Positions 46,568 to 56,894 of a stretch of DNA of 64,000 nt are shown piece by piece. The notes under the pieces are model-generated. The model saw only the letters and a program-made list of their open reading frames with translations. It was not told where the DNA came from and ran no database searches. The stretch comes from Dryococelus australis. Its lineage: Eukaryota; Arthropoda; Insecta; Phasmatodea; Phasmatidae. Location of the stretch: NCBI GenBank assembly GCA_029891345.1, contig CM056993.1, forward strand, positions 275,704,900 through 275,768,899. Direction: 5' to 3'. A program made the translations under genes and the position numbers. Every line of letters starts with the position of its first letter. Position 1 is the stretch's first letter.

Positions 46568-47505
46568 AATTGATATTCACATTCACAAAACATGTTTTAT
46601 TAATCCAAGAATCATGAGAGTTATCAAAACCTAACAATTTACCATAAATATTATTACCTTTAGTTTTTAAAACTTGTTCAACCAAATATTCATCAGGATA
46701 GTTAGTTTTCATAATTTTGTTTTCATAAAAACTACCTTTTATTTCTTCTCCGTTGATGTCTTTCAGTTTGTAAGTTGGCACATCATAACTTAAAATCTCA
46801 AAAATAGTAAACAATTCTGTTGTCCAATTAGGAGTACAGCCCTTTTCCAAAATTGTTTATTTTTGCTAATACAGACAATATCTCCAACTTTATATCTCGG
46901 TTCAGTAAACATATTCGCAAAATCTTACTGTCTTAAATTTTTTTTTAATTTTTTTCATTAACTTCAATTGGCTTCATACCAATAGTTCTATGTTTTGTAT
47001 TGTTTTATTATTTTACTAAATCATCTAATATATTTACCCATTTATAATTGCCATTTAAAGCAAATGTTTTCCACATTTTATTCTTCGTTGTACGATTATA
47101 TCTCTCTACAACACTGGTTTTAAGTACAGTGAAAGTAGAATAATGGTTGATATTATATTTTTGCGTAAGTTCATAAAATATTTTATTATAAAATTCGGAT
47201 GCATTGTCACTTTGTATATTACGTGATTTTCTTTACATCAGTATACATTCTAAATAAAGCATTTGCTACATTTTTGGCTGTTTTATCTTTTATAGGTATG
47301 CAAATGCCTATTTTGAAAAAACCAATAATTGTCGTAATATGCTTGTGTCCATTATTTATATCCTATATATCTTTTAAATTGCCAGTATCCATCTCAACAA
47401 GATTAATTTGCCATAAATCATCTATTCCATACGAAATTACTTTTCTTCTGGGAAAATTTCTTCTTGCTGGTTTATATAATTAATTGGTTATTTCTTCTCT
47501 TTCAT
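46557..47505 (-). pseudogene. Polinton integrase (rve core plus chromodomain)
   Basis: Inserts element DNA into the host chromosome. The N-terminal RREIT-like region leads to ARRNFPRRKV and YGIDDLWQINLVEM, where the first catalytic Asp position reads Asn. The second catalytic Asp (QSDNASEFYN, about 47,195) and the Glu (SVVERYNRTTKNKMW, about 47,085) are present with proper spacing. The C-terminal open part (46,557-46,850) has GCTPNWTTELFTIFEI and a chromodomain-like YPDEYLVEQVLKTKGNNIYG...SHDSWI. Several stops and frameshifts separate these parts. Confidence 0.9.
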
Positions 47506-47509
47506 TGTG

Positions 47510-47925
47510 CAAATTTTATTTTAATGTTGATTTATTAGAATTTCATGTGGTACATTTACTTTTATGAACTAATATTCAATTTTTTGTATTTTCTATTTTA
47601 TGTTATTATTTTTAGTAACTTTCTTACCCTTCGAACACCGAGTATTCTCCATTTAATAGTAAAAATATTCAGTTATTCTTTATATTTTACGAATATTCCT
47701 ATTATAGTCAACATTCCATCATCATGATTAGAAATGTAATATATGTTTTTTATTTTAAAAGTTAAAAAATCATGTTTTTCGACATCAAAGGGCTTACTGT
47801 AATATATTTTCGTATAAATATTTGTATAAACAACCAAATTACTAGTAAATAAAGTTGTTTTTATCAGCCTTTACTTTATAAACACTACAAGCCATCATAA
47901 AATAAGAAAAAGTAGGATTTTTCTA
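47510..47925. other. AT-rich spacer in element B
   Basis: Between the integrase 5' end and the fibre-like ORF. Possibly the decayed N-terminus of the integrase, but I see no motif. Confidence 0.3.
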
Positions 47926-47929
47926 CAAC

Positions 47930-48601
47930 TTACGAGTTAACTAGTGTATCACAATAATTCACAACTGATTGGTTTAAATTTTGTAATTTAACATCTAATT
48001 CTTTATCGAAATATCTTTTACTGACCACGTCTTTTCCATCTACAGGATCAGCCATATTATTAATTCTATGATTATGGAGAGAAACATAATCTTTTGTATA
48101 AACAAAATCTTTACTAAGTTGATCATGTAAAGCAGTAACAATAATATTATATTTTGGATATACATATGATTTTAATGCATAATCAGAAGTAACAGTATTG
48201 TATTTTGATCTATGTCTTTTTTAATGCATAATCATCTATATATTTTTATCACAAAATCTTTTATTGACTGCGTCGTTTAGGTTTATAGGGTCAGCTAAAC
48301 TAGAAATTCTACGATTTTGAAGACAAACACACTTTTTCGTATAAGTAGAAACTATAATTATTTGATCTTGTAAAGCAGAAGAAATAGTAGTGTATTTTGA
48401 ATTTACATATTTTTAAAATCAGAAACAATAATATCGTATCTTGAATCTATATATTTTTTAATGCATAATCAGAAACAAAAGTATTGAATCTTGAATTTAC
48501 ATATGTTTTCTTTTCAGCATAAGCAGAAATTATAGATAACGTAATAGATATAACAGTTTTGTATCTTGAATCTGCATCTGTTTCTAAAGCTTAATAATAA
48601 A
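47930..48601 (-). pseudogene. Repetitive fibre-like ORF (element B)
   Basis: Broken by frameshifts, but two repeat types are clear. Type 1, seen about five times, is Y-(V/I/A)-x-S-(R/K)-(Y/F)-(x)-T-x-(V/I)-S-x-x-(Y)-AL (for example TYVNSRFNTFVSDYALKKYI). Type 2, seen twice, is RISSLADPINLNDAVNKRFC and RINNMADPVDGKDVVSKRYF, each ending D-K. The type 2 pattern, an I-x-N/S-L/M-x-D-P...DAV-x-K-x-Y/F-x-D motif, is characteristic of phage and virus tail-fibre/attachment proteins, where it sits at trimeric stalk junctions. A surface fibre role is an inference. It lies between integrase and protease. Confidence 0.6.
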
Positions 48602-48619
48602 TAAATTATATTGTGAAAC

Positions 48620-48969
48620 TTAAAACCATTCGAAAAAAAGATATAATACAATTAAACATAGATGTCCACATATAACAGAATTAAAATTCTGAATTCGATT
48701 ATCGTTGTAATAAACATTTCTATTTTTTAAGTAATTAGTTTAATTAATAGTAATATTTCCTCCAAATGAATCAAAATAGTAAACATCAATATTTTCTTTA
48801 AAATAGCAAACTCTATGAGTACCAGGATTTGTTGAAATGTCAAAATTAACACCACATTCGTTTTGAGCATTCTTTTTGGTAACTCATCAATCATATAAAA
48901 ATTTCTGAAATTTTTAATATTTAGTATTTTTGCACATTTTTAAATATCAAAATTGGATAATGGGGACAT
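48620..48969 (-). pseudogene. Adenovirus-type cysteine protease (Polinton PRO)
   Basis: Capsid maturation protease of Polintons and adenoviruses. The ATG at 48,969 starts MSPLSNFDI. A KNFRNFYMIDELPKK segment and NECGVNFD follow after a 1-base frameshift. The catalytic triad is visible: His in NPGTHRVCYF (usually GTHW), Asp in VYYFDSFGG, and Cys in NSVICGHLCLIVL. Length (about 116 codons) fits the short Polinton form. Two in-frame stops and one frameshift inactivate it. Confidence 0.88.
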
Positions 48970-49088
48970 ATTCAAATTTTTTTTGATCTCCCATTCTTTT
49001 TTGCAACTTAACCACTTCCTGATTTATTTTACATTCCTAAATTGTGTCTCTGTTGTTCTTTTTATTCTTTTTCTATTTTTCTAGTTTA

Positions 49089-49356
49089 TTAAATGGAACT
49101 ATAAGTTGCGGTAGCTCCTCCGACTAAATCACCAAGTGCACCTAAAGCAGCAAATAGAATTGGTAAGAATCCTCCACGTTGTAAACCACTTCGTGATTTT
49201 TCTTTTAATAATTCTTTCATTGTTGATATTGATATTTGATTTGAAAGCTTTTCCTTCTTTCAATTTTTAATTTTTTGCTATCAATTTGATCTAATTATTT
49301 ATACCCAAATCTCTTACTTGATCAATGGGTATATCAAAAGTTATATTTTTCTTCAT
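49089..49356 (-). pseudogene. Small glycine-rich pX-like minor capsid ORF (element B)
   Basis: The first part starts at ATG 49,356 (MKKNITFDIPIDQVRDLGIN) and is broken by two stops and a frameshift. The second part (49,089-49,220) is an uninterrupted 43 residues from an internal ATG, with KEKSRSGLQRGGFLPILFAA and LGALGDLVGGATATY. The RGGF-hydrophobic-GALG-x-L-x-GGA pattern matches the small Polinton minor capsid (pX/pVI-like) proteins, thought to be membrane-active. It sits between the protease and the PLA2 gene on the same strand. Confidence 0.65.
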
Positions 49357-49399
49357 TTATATAGAAAAAATATATAATTAATCAATTAATTTTAATACC

Positions 49400-50690
49400 T
49401 CATCCTAACTTTCTTTTTGTAAAAATAGTTGAAGCAACAGCCACACAAGCAATTTTTTCGCCAATTGGAGTATTTTTATCTAACATAATTTATTTTGCTT
49501 CTTTTTGTAAAATTTTGTCATCTTCGTGTCTAGATTCTAAATCTTTGTGATCTCTATATGCAATATCATATTTACATTCTTCATATAATTAATTTTTTCT
49601 TGTGTCACCTCTTTCCAACCTTTCATTTAATTCTGTCAATGGTCCGCAATAATTATAACCAGGTAAATGCATTTCGGGTAAATTTACATTGTTTAATGCC
49701 CAATTTATAATACCTTCACTATGATGTTCGGAATTCCAAAAAGAATGTGGAATTACCTTTAAAACTCATAAGATAAGGTATTATTTTTGGATTATTAATA
49801 ACAAAATAAGAAATTTTGTTGTTCAACATATCCATTATGCTTACTTTTTCATTATAATTATTGTTATTTCTAGCATTTTCTTCGCTGTAAATAATTAACA
49901 ATCTGTCGGCCAAGTTTCTAACATCATCCATCCAAATATATTATTTTGGTAAAATATTGTACTTTTTTATACCTTCTCCAGATCTAGGAGTGCTTGGAGA
50001 AATCGTTCTTTTGGGTGTGTTTGGTTCTTATCTTGAATGAGATTTTTTATATACTTTTTAATAAATTGGTTTAATTATATTATTGTACTTCTAACTTTTA
50101 TTCCGGTTTATTTGCTTATTAGGATTACATTGTCGAAATGCTGCATTGGTTGTTGTACTAATTTCTGTGTAATTTTTATACTCATTATCGGTGTATTTAT
50201 CTTCAAGATCTGATTAGTAATTTTTATTAACAAATTAGATAGCCCATCTGTTAATGTATATTCTTTACCATTAACAGATAGTTAATGATTATTTATCTCT
50301 ACTTCTGTATCTCCAATGCAAAAATTATATTCATATCATTGTAAACCATATTATGCTTTAACAACATTTATTCTTTCTGAAATTTCTTTTCCGAGATTTA
50401 TAGTAGAATCAGATGCAGCACGCGTCAAATTTTTCAATGCTGCAATTCCCATTCGCTCTTCTAAATTAGGAGATTTTGGGAATAATTCTCTTTCTAAATA
50501 TGTTTCTTCAGGGGTTGGTGGATAGTATAATTTTTTTGCTGCTACTGGAACTAATGTTTTTTATTAAATTTGAATTTTCTTCACTTACTTGTTCTAGTTT
50601 TTTTTATCAATATTTCGTAATTCGTCGATTAACAGACGTTCTTTTTTCTTTATTTTGTTAGTATTCTGCCTCATGATTTTTTTAATAATT
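49400..50690 (-). pseudogene. DUF8207-like + helical domain + parvovirus-type phospholipase A2 (element B)
   Basis: The N-terminal part (50,690 to about 50,000) has a basic helical start, then PPTPEETYLERELF, NLEERMGIAAL and the beta-rich CIGDTEVEINNH...VNGKEYTLTDGLSNLL. I associate this pattern with DUF8207 (name from memory). The middle helical part is DDVRNLADRLLIIYSEENAR...VSIMDMLN (49,719-49,931). The C-terminal PLA2 part has LPGYNYCGPLTELNERLERG (calcium loop) and CKYDIAYRDHKDLESR. The expected His of the HD pair reads Tyr, so catalysis would be lost. In parvoviruses this enzyme helps particles leave endosomes. The final KIACVAVASTIFTKRKLG matches the usual tail. Multiple stops and frameshifts. 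Confidence 0.75.
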
Positions 50691-50805
50691 TCTGGATTTT
50701 TCAATGAGTAATTTAATTTGAGAAATGTTTTTTGATAAATATTTCATTTATATATATTTATTACTTACAAATTAGTTATAAAAGTATAGAGGACTTTGAT
50801 AGACA

Positions 50806-50822
50806 AACTCCCCCCCCCCCCC
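50806..50822 (+). repeat. Poly-C run between divergent genes
   Basis: About 16 C residues (with an initial CTC) in the spacer between the DUF8207/PLA2 gene (-) and the penton-like gene (+). Confidence 0.8.
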
Positions 50823-50839
50823 AACTGATCAAACTGGAA

Positions 50840-52084
50840 GGAATTTAAATGATACAACAATAGAATTGAATTTGATATTCCTATAGGTGATGGGTTTTCT
50901 TTTACAAATGATGCTTATGTCTATGAACAATTTAGTTTACCGAAGAGAGATCAAGTTGGAGAGGAGGCAAAATATGTTAAATTAGATAACGTTGATGTTT
51001 GTTCTAACTTTTCCCTTTTCAATTTTCTAGAGTATAAATCTCAAAACATGGACATATTATTGAAGCTGTTGATAATCCATGTATAACATCAACCATGATG
51101 AATGGTTTATTAAGATCACAAAGTGAACAAAATTATTTCGAATTGACTGTTTCTAGTAATATAACAAAATAAGTTAAAACTGTTTCTAGTGATAAAGCAA
51201 ATGAAATAATGTATCCGCTGAGATATTTGTTTGGTTTTATTTGTGATAACAATGAGATTTATTGGAAAGGTGGTTATAAAATTACTTTTTTTTTTTGGGT
51301 AATTTGTCTGATAACAACTGTTTATTTCTTTATGAAACTTTAGATAAAAAAGATAAAGTTCAGAAACATCGTCCTGATCCCGGAAAAACTGTTATTGAAA
51401 AATTAGAAATGATGTGGCCTATTGTTGAATATAAGTCTAAAACAGCTGTTGCAACTAAAGGAAAATATACAAAGATCCAAAAATATCTATTAGTTTTAAT
51501 TATTGGCAATTTTTAGATAAAGAAGTTTCTGCTGGATGAACTGTTTTTAACTTTGATGTAAAAGATCAGTGTAATAATTTTCTATTTGATATGCCCGATT
51601 TGGTAATTGTAGGTTTAAAACTTAATGGAATAATTCATGCTGAACAGCATAAATATGCTTCTATGTTTGATCATTGTGAAGTAAGGAATATTTATGTAAA
51701 AAATTGTAAAACGAAATTCTTCCAAAGAAAATTGGAATCTAGATATAAAAAATTGTATTTCTCTTAAACAGTTTCTTGCTTTTACTGCTTTTATAAATTC
51801 AAAAACAAAACTGCATACTATATGTAGAAATAATAAACTTCATTATAAACCTACTACAAACTTTGATGGTGATATTAATTACTATTAATTTTGGTTCGAA
51901 GACCATTGTATGTTATTGATTGTTTGTATAGAAAAACAGTTGTAGTTAAAGACAAAACAAATATAAAAATTATTGTTGATTTTAATAAAGCTGTTGAAGC
52001 TGGTACAATTTGTAATGTTGTTTTAATTAGTCAAAGGAATTTAACTTATGATTATTTGAAAGAAATGATTACTGAAGATATATA
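50840..52084 (+). pseudogene. Penton-like minor capsid protein (element B)
   Basis: Segments in order are IEFDIPIGDGFSFTNDAYVY; a FELTVSSN region; MYPLRYLFGFICDNNEIYWK and GYKIT; DPGKTVIEKLEMMWPIVEYK; a SASMFDHCEVRNIYV-like core (about 51,650-51,690); and the terminal IKIIVDFNKAVEAGTICNVV with LISQRNL. The last three match the conserved order of Polinton minor capsid (penton, jelly-roll) proteins. Three or more frameshifts and stops. It is divergently oriented from the other virion genes at its left and has its own AT-rich leader. Confidence 0.65.
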
Positions 52085-52101
52085 AATTTTTTAATTAATA
52101 A

Positions 52102-52350
52102 ATGGAGGATGTAATCGATTTTACGGAAACAAAAAAATGTTTCTATAGTTAAAGACAAAATTTTAGATGTATGGTAAAGTTGTTAATCGAATAAAAAATC
52201 ATTTTGTTAAACCCGAATGAGATTTTTCTCCAAGTGTCAATTTTATTTGTAACATTTTTATTTGTCCAGGATTTGTGTGTCATTCTCATTTGTGCAGGGT
52301 TTGTGTGTCATTTTTATTTGTACAATCTACTTTTCTTCTTAATAAATTTC
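52102..52350 (+). pseudogene. Possible small ORF with repeated hydrophobic tail (element B)
   Basis: ATG at 52,102 (MEDVIDFTET) is broken after 16 codons. Another frame continues as NRIKNHFVKPE and then a hydrophobic, Cys-rich stretch encoded by a tandem TTTGT(C/G)CAGG(A/G)TTTGTGTGTCAT repeat (about 52,255-52,320). A small membrane protein is conceivable. Not recognised. Confidence 0.2.
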
Positions 52351-52367
52351 TTTATTTATAAATAAAA

Positions 52368-52609
52368 ATGAAAATGCCTTTGTTTCCATGCAGTATGACT
52401 AACATTTTGGGGGTGGTTACCTACAAATTAGGTAATGTGTCTGAAAATCTAAAAAAAACTGGTTTCCAAATTTCATTCAAATTTACAAAACTTACAATTA
52501 ACAGCCTTAGAAAGCATTGACGATAAATTAATATGAACTTCGAGAAATGGGTGAAAAGCTAGAGACTATAGAAGAAGTTTTTAAAAAATTCGTAGAGCTT
52601 CGAATATAA
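52368..52609 (+). pseudogene. Small coiled-coil ORF (element B)
   Basis: ATG at 52,368 directly follows a TTATAAATAAAA box. The first frame (MKMPLFPCSMTNILGVV...) stays open to 52,520, but the better protein-like reading shifts frame into NLQNLQLTALESIDDKL and then LREMGEKLETIEEVFKKFVE, ending at 52,609. The leucine/isoleucine spacing fits a short coiled coil. Function unknown. It lies next to the right TIR. Confidence 0.35.
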
Positions 52610-52671
52610 ACTATAAGAATAATAACATATTATTTTGTTTGATTTTAACTTAAGTTTACTTTATTTTAGCT

Positions 52672-52938
52672 TACAATTTGCTGTTTTTTAATTAGCACAA
52701 ATCCTGCACGATCGTTTTTGAAAAATTGAAAAATTTGCTTGTTTTTGGTTTAAATTTACGTGATTTTGACTTAAATTTGCTTGTTTTCTTTAATTGAAAA
52801 TTATTGTTTCTAGAAACGTGAAAATTTTGCTTGAAAACAATTAAAAAAAACTCGATTCATGCTTTAAATTTTTGGTTTTTTTTTTATGGGTTTGAGATTT
52901 TATGTGAGGTGGTCCAGGATCAGCCTTTGATATCTACT
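52672..52938 (-). repeat. Element B right terminal inverted repeat
   Basis: Reverse complement of 41,522-41,738, with about 45 extra bases formed by a repeated AAGCAAATTTAA/AAACAAGCAAATTT motif near 52,740-52,790. Confidence 0.9.
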
Positions 52939-52944
52939 AGTACT
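52939..52944. repeat. Right target-site duplication of element B
   Basis: AGTACT. See 41,516-41,521. Confidence 0.65.
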
Positions 52945-55660
52945 GAGGAATGCGCGGTGTATGAAGTGTACCGATGTCCTTGCAACGGCCCTTGCATCAC
53001 TGCCAGTGGCGAATGACCATTTGACCAGTAGTACGGGACGTGGGCCGCTGTCAAAACAGGCAGAGATTTTATCACTCTGCTGTGGTCCTCCAAACTATGA
53101 CTAGAGCCACGAGTATTTCGCGAATTAATTTGGAGGCAAGGTAGACACCAAACACTTGTTATTTTCTCCTAATGTTGTGATTGGACGACAGTTCTTCAGG
53201 CACGCCCCATTTAACTGTGAGCCAGTGATGATCAGGAAGCAGTAGTGTGAGTGAGTGTTTAACAGTCCTGTACAGAGGCCTCACTTTATCACAGCAACCA
53301 ACAAGCAAATGATAATGTCTCAAGCACATAGAGAGCTGTCCAGCCTAGCTTGCTGCCAACTCAATCCGCGAAATACTCGGGGCTCTAACTATGGCATATT
53401 AATCATCAGTTCACCAAAAAAAAAAAGTATTTTTTTGTGGCTAACTACAATACATAGCCAGTGCATAGAATTTAATGTTACACTTTACTCACACCACTGA
53501 ACACGAAGGCAGGCACATTGAGACGTCAATGGCCTAAATCATAAATGTCATTGGGATTGCATGTTTGCCGGCTCTGAATCTGGAAAAGTTTTTTCAAGAG
53601 ATGGGGTTCTCTAGTGAAGCTACTAAATGTCGTTGGTTGGCAGACCAATAAGTCGTTGGCTGTTCGTTCATGCCTGAGAATTAGGCAGTCTAATGTCCTG
53701 ATTGTCTTTCGGGATCGTCCAGAACCAGTTGGTCATGTATGGAGACCTCCACATGTCCATTGATCCTAGCGTAATCTGACCACGAGATCCGAACGGCCCA
53801 GTTGGGAAGTTTGGCGCGCTATCCTCCCTGTCTATCGCATGATAAGCATTCTATCCAGCCTCTCTCAAACTTCGCCAGTTTGTTCGTACAACTATCTCAT
53901 GCATCTTGTCAGGCTGCCTGTCGTTGTTAGGTATCGAACATGTCAGTAACGTGTCATTCACTGTTTGAGGACTGCTTATATAGCCCACATGATGAGCGAT
54001 GGCAGCGCCCTTGTATGATAAATGTGTGTGAGACATCGTATGATATACGTGCACGAGCTATCGTACTAAACTTAATTCTTCTGCATAACCGCCACCGAAC
54101 CGAATTATTTTTACAGCATATACATATGGCGGCTACATGTGAATTGTCGCATATAGGATCACCCAGGCAGACAGGAAAAATGTTATGGCTTTATTTCCGT
54201 AACTCATTGTTGGTCGTAACTTACATTGGTCGGTATCTGGAAAAACGACGTAATTATTTTATTTAAGTAATTTCTGTTTCGTCATCTAAAAATTCATAAC
54301 TTAATTGTGACTTAAGATGTGTACAGTCTGTTAAGTGTTATCCAAGCATAATTAAAAAGTATGTGGTAGGAGTATTTAAAAAGTTCAATACACATATTCT
54401 GGCAAAACAATAAATTATTTACTTTTTTTAATACAGTTGTACAAAAGGAATACGTCTACTATTAAGCTAAGTAATACTTGCGTGTTATAGGCAATAAATC
54501 AAGGGCTATGCCAACAATATGTGATTCACGATAAAGATAACATATGAAAATCAACCAATGAAAAAAATCACTGCCCGTAACTGCATAAATTTTAACGAAA
54601 GCAATGGCTGCAACAATCGCAGTTAAGTTGACAGTGTACTTTGATAAGTAGTTACATGTTGTAACGTCATATTTTAAAGTTAAAAACTTTTGTCGCTCGC
54701 GAATCTGTTTCTTTTTTGTCTGCAAATAAGAATAAAATTTCGCGTGATTGGAACGCATTTATGTTTTTAACTATTTCACATCGTCACCTGGCTGACGCTA
54801 CGTAAGTTAACTGGTTCATTATTGTTTTTATCTTTCAGTTCCGCACTCATGTGTCAATGAAATAAAATTTCGCAACCTGCGTGATTTTCGTTATAAGTTT
54901 GTAACTCCTGAAATTAAATATTCATTAACATAACAAACAAAAAATTTTCTACAAGTTCTGAGTGAATTTGCATTATTTCTTACTGCTTTCTGCTGTATCT
55001 TCAAGTAGTTCCTTTTTCAGGAATTCTTGGAAATTCGTACAATATGCCGACCTGGAAAATGTGAAAGTTCATGCAGTTTAAATCGGCATGAATTTTGAAC
55101 CTCGAATAAAATCGAAGAATCATCGGAAATGTGTTTTGTAATATTTTCAATCTGCGTTGAAGTTCAGAAAGCCGAACATGCGAGTATTATTTAGTATCAC
55201 CGTGATTCCCAGTTTACGAGTTAATACCTCGGGACGTATGTCACTCGTTTTGAAACAATAACGCTATGAAAATGTTTTATACATCAAGCGAAATTTTCCT
55301 TGAGTGTTAGGATACGTTAAAAAAGTATTATAATGTTTTTCCGAACGGTTTCATTGTATGATGCGCTATATTAAATATTAAGTACTGCCTACCACGATTA
55401 AACTTCAAGGTAAGTAATAATAAATAGATTCTGCGTTAAGTATGTGGATACAGTTTCATGAAATACATTGTCATCGGTTAGGTATTGTGTTGATAGTATA
55501 CTGGCGAGGTTACGTTCATATCAGTGCAGGAGTTTAGATTTTATAAGCGAAAAGTGATTATTTTCCGTAGGCAAAGCAGTATGTCTTACCAAACGTTAGT
55601 GTTGTGCTTTAAAACTGTGTGGTTGGACGAATTTTCATTAAACTTGCGTCAAGTGACAAA
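52945..55660. other. Non-coding region, no gene supported
   Basis: Moderate GC in the first 1.1 kb, which may be old repeat sequence, then AT-rich. Open frames at 53,940-54,266 (+) and 54,462-54,758 (-) lack recognisable domains. Confidence 0.35.
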
Positions 55661-56894
55661 TACACTATTGTTTATGAAAATTGCAACACCGAGAAAGATT
55701 GGCCCGGATGAATCCAAACTCGGAGGAGGTGTAGAACAGTGCACCAGCAATAAGTGATTACGATTGCAGAGAGATGGCGTACACGTAGGTCCAGCAAAGT
55801 CGTCTCTTGTGTGACCGGAAAGATCAGTGTTACGCAAGCTCAGTCAGTGAAGAGCCGTCAGACGAAGTGAAAGCAAGTGCCAGTATGCCTCGTCGACGTC
55901 AAAGGGCGTCATACCAGCACGTGAATGAGTTCGAGCGGGGGAGAATGATCTGTCTCCGACGGGTTTGTCATACCGTGACATTTCGGCTCGTACAGGACAT
56001 GCTCCTACGATAGTGATGCGTGTGTGGCACCAGTGGATAGAAGAGAGTCGTACGCAGTGACGAGCGGGTACTGGATCACGCAATGTGACCACAGCACAGG
56101 ACGATCGCCATCTTGTCCCATAGCCGTAACGGAACATACAGCCTCGTCCGCAGTGTTGGCTCGACACTGGAGCACTGCAACTTTGGCAAAATGTAGTGTT
56201 TTCGGACGAGTCTCGCTTCAACCTGTCCTGCAGTGATGGCTGCATATGTATCAGATGCTACCGCGGTGACCACAATCTGCGGAGCGGCACAGCAGACAGA
56301 CGCCAAGTGCGATGGTGTGGGGCGCCATTGGATACAACATGCGATCTTGACTTTCGCGTATTGAGGTCAATCTGAACAGCGACCAGTACATGAGGGAGGT
56401 TTTAGAGCTTGAGGTACTGTCCTTCAGGCAACTCCACATGCCATATTTCAGCAGGACAATGCCCATGCACGTGTGATGAGGAATGTGCAAGCCGTTCTCA
56501 ATGAACGACGGGTGTTGTACCCGCCGTTCCCTTGCCTGCACGTTCGCCTGACATGCCCACCAAACATGTCTGGGATATGGTTGGTCGGCGAATTGTTCGT
56601 CACAGACCTCCAGCAACCACTGTTGATGCTTCGTGGACTCGCATACAAACCGCGTGGAGGAATATTCTCCAGTAACATATTTAGGTCCTCTTTGAGTCCA
56701 CGCCAAGACGTTTAGGGGCTCTGATTACAGCACGTGGGGGCTTTATACCATACTGAATTCTCAAGGACAGATATCATGTTCATTTCTGTAGTCCTGTTCA
56801 ATTATGTATTATCATGTACCTAATTTGTAGTATAAAGTTCATTTCAATCACATGTATCCTTCTTGCTGTTGCATTTTTCACAAACGTTAGTGTA
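55661..56894 (+). mobile_element. Tc1-type DNA transposon, degenerate
   Basis: Bounded by TA dinucleotides and imperfect inverted termini: CACTATTGTTTATGAAAA with TTGCAACACC on the left, CACTAACGTTTGTGAAAAA with TGCAACAGC on the right, read inward. TA target duplication and terminal repeats of about 28-35 bases fit the Tc1/mariner superfamily. Confidence 0.85.
55885..56756 (+). pseudogene. Tc1-type transposase, truncated and frameshifted
   Basis: Starts MPRRRQRASYQHVNEFERGR, a helix-turn-helix DNA-binding region. Then, across frames, come a shortened second HTH, VVFSDESRFNLS with the first catalytic Asp (about 56,200), QQDNAHARV with the second Asp (about 56,450), a PPNMSGIW remnant of the SPD-x2-PIEH-x-WD motif (about 56,555), and a C-terminal ALITARGGF-like end. 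About 150 bases between the DNA-binding part and the first Asp are missing relative to a normal transposase of about 340 residues. Several frameshifts; inactive. Confidence 0.85.

Larger units (their letters stand above)
41522..52938. mobile_element. Element B: Polinton/Maverick element, decayed
   Basis: Terminal inverted repeats begin AGTAGATAT and the element is flanked by a 6-bp target duplication. The interior carries the hallmark Polinton set: protein-primed PolB (N-terminal half), retroviral-type integrase with chromodomain, adenovirus-type cysteine protease, penton-like minor capsid protein, small pX-like protein and phospholipase A2 protein. It also carries BRO-N, zinc-finger and fibre-like ORFs. 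Nearly every gene has stops or frameshifts. The polymerase catalytic half, major capsid protein and packaging ATPase were not found. That fits the short length (11.4 kb versus the usual 15-20 kb) and suggests internal deletion. Gene sequence is even more AT-rich than the flanks. Confidence 0.92.

Noticed and set aside
47199-47727. Plus-strand frames of 94 and 60 codons
   Set aside because: Antisense to the integrase and to the AT-rich spacer; the minus strand has clear integrase motifs.
56024-56715. Overlapping minus-strand frames across the Tc1 transposase (133 and 151 codons)
   Set aside because: Antisense to transposase motifs. GC-rich coding sequence often leaves the opposite strand open.
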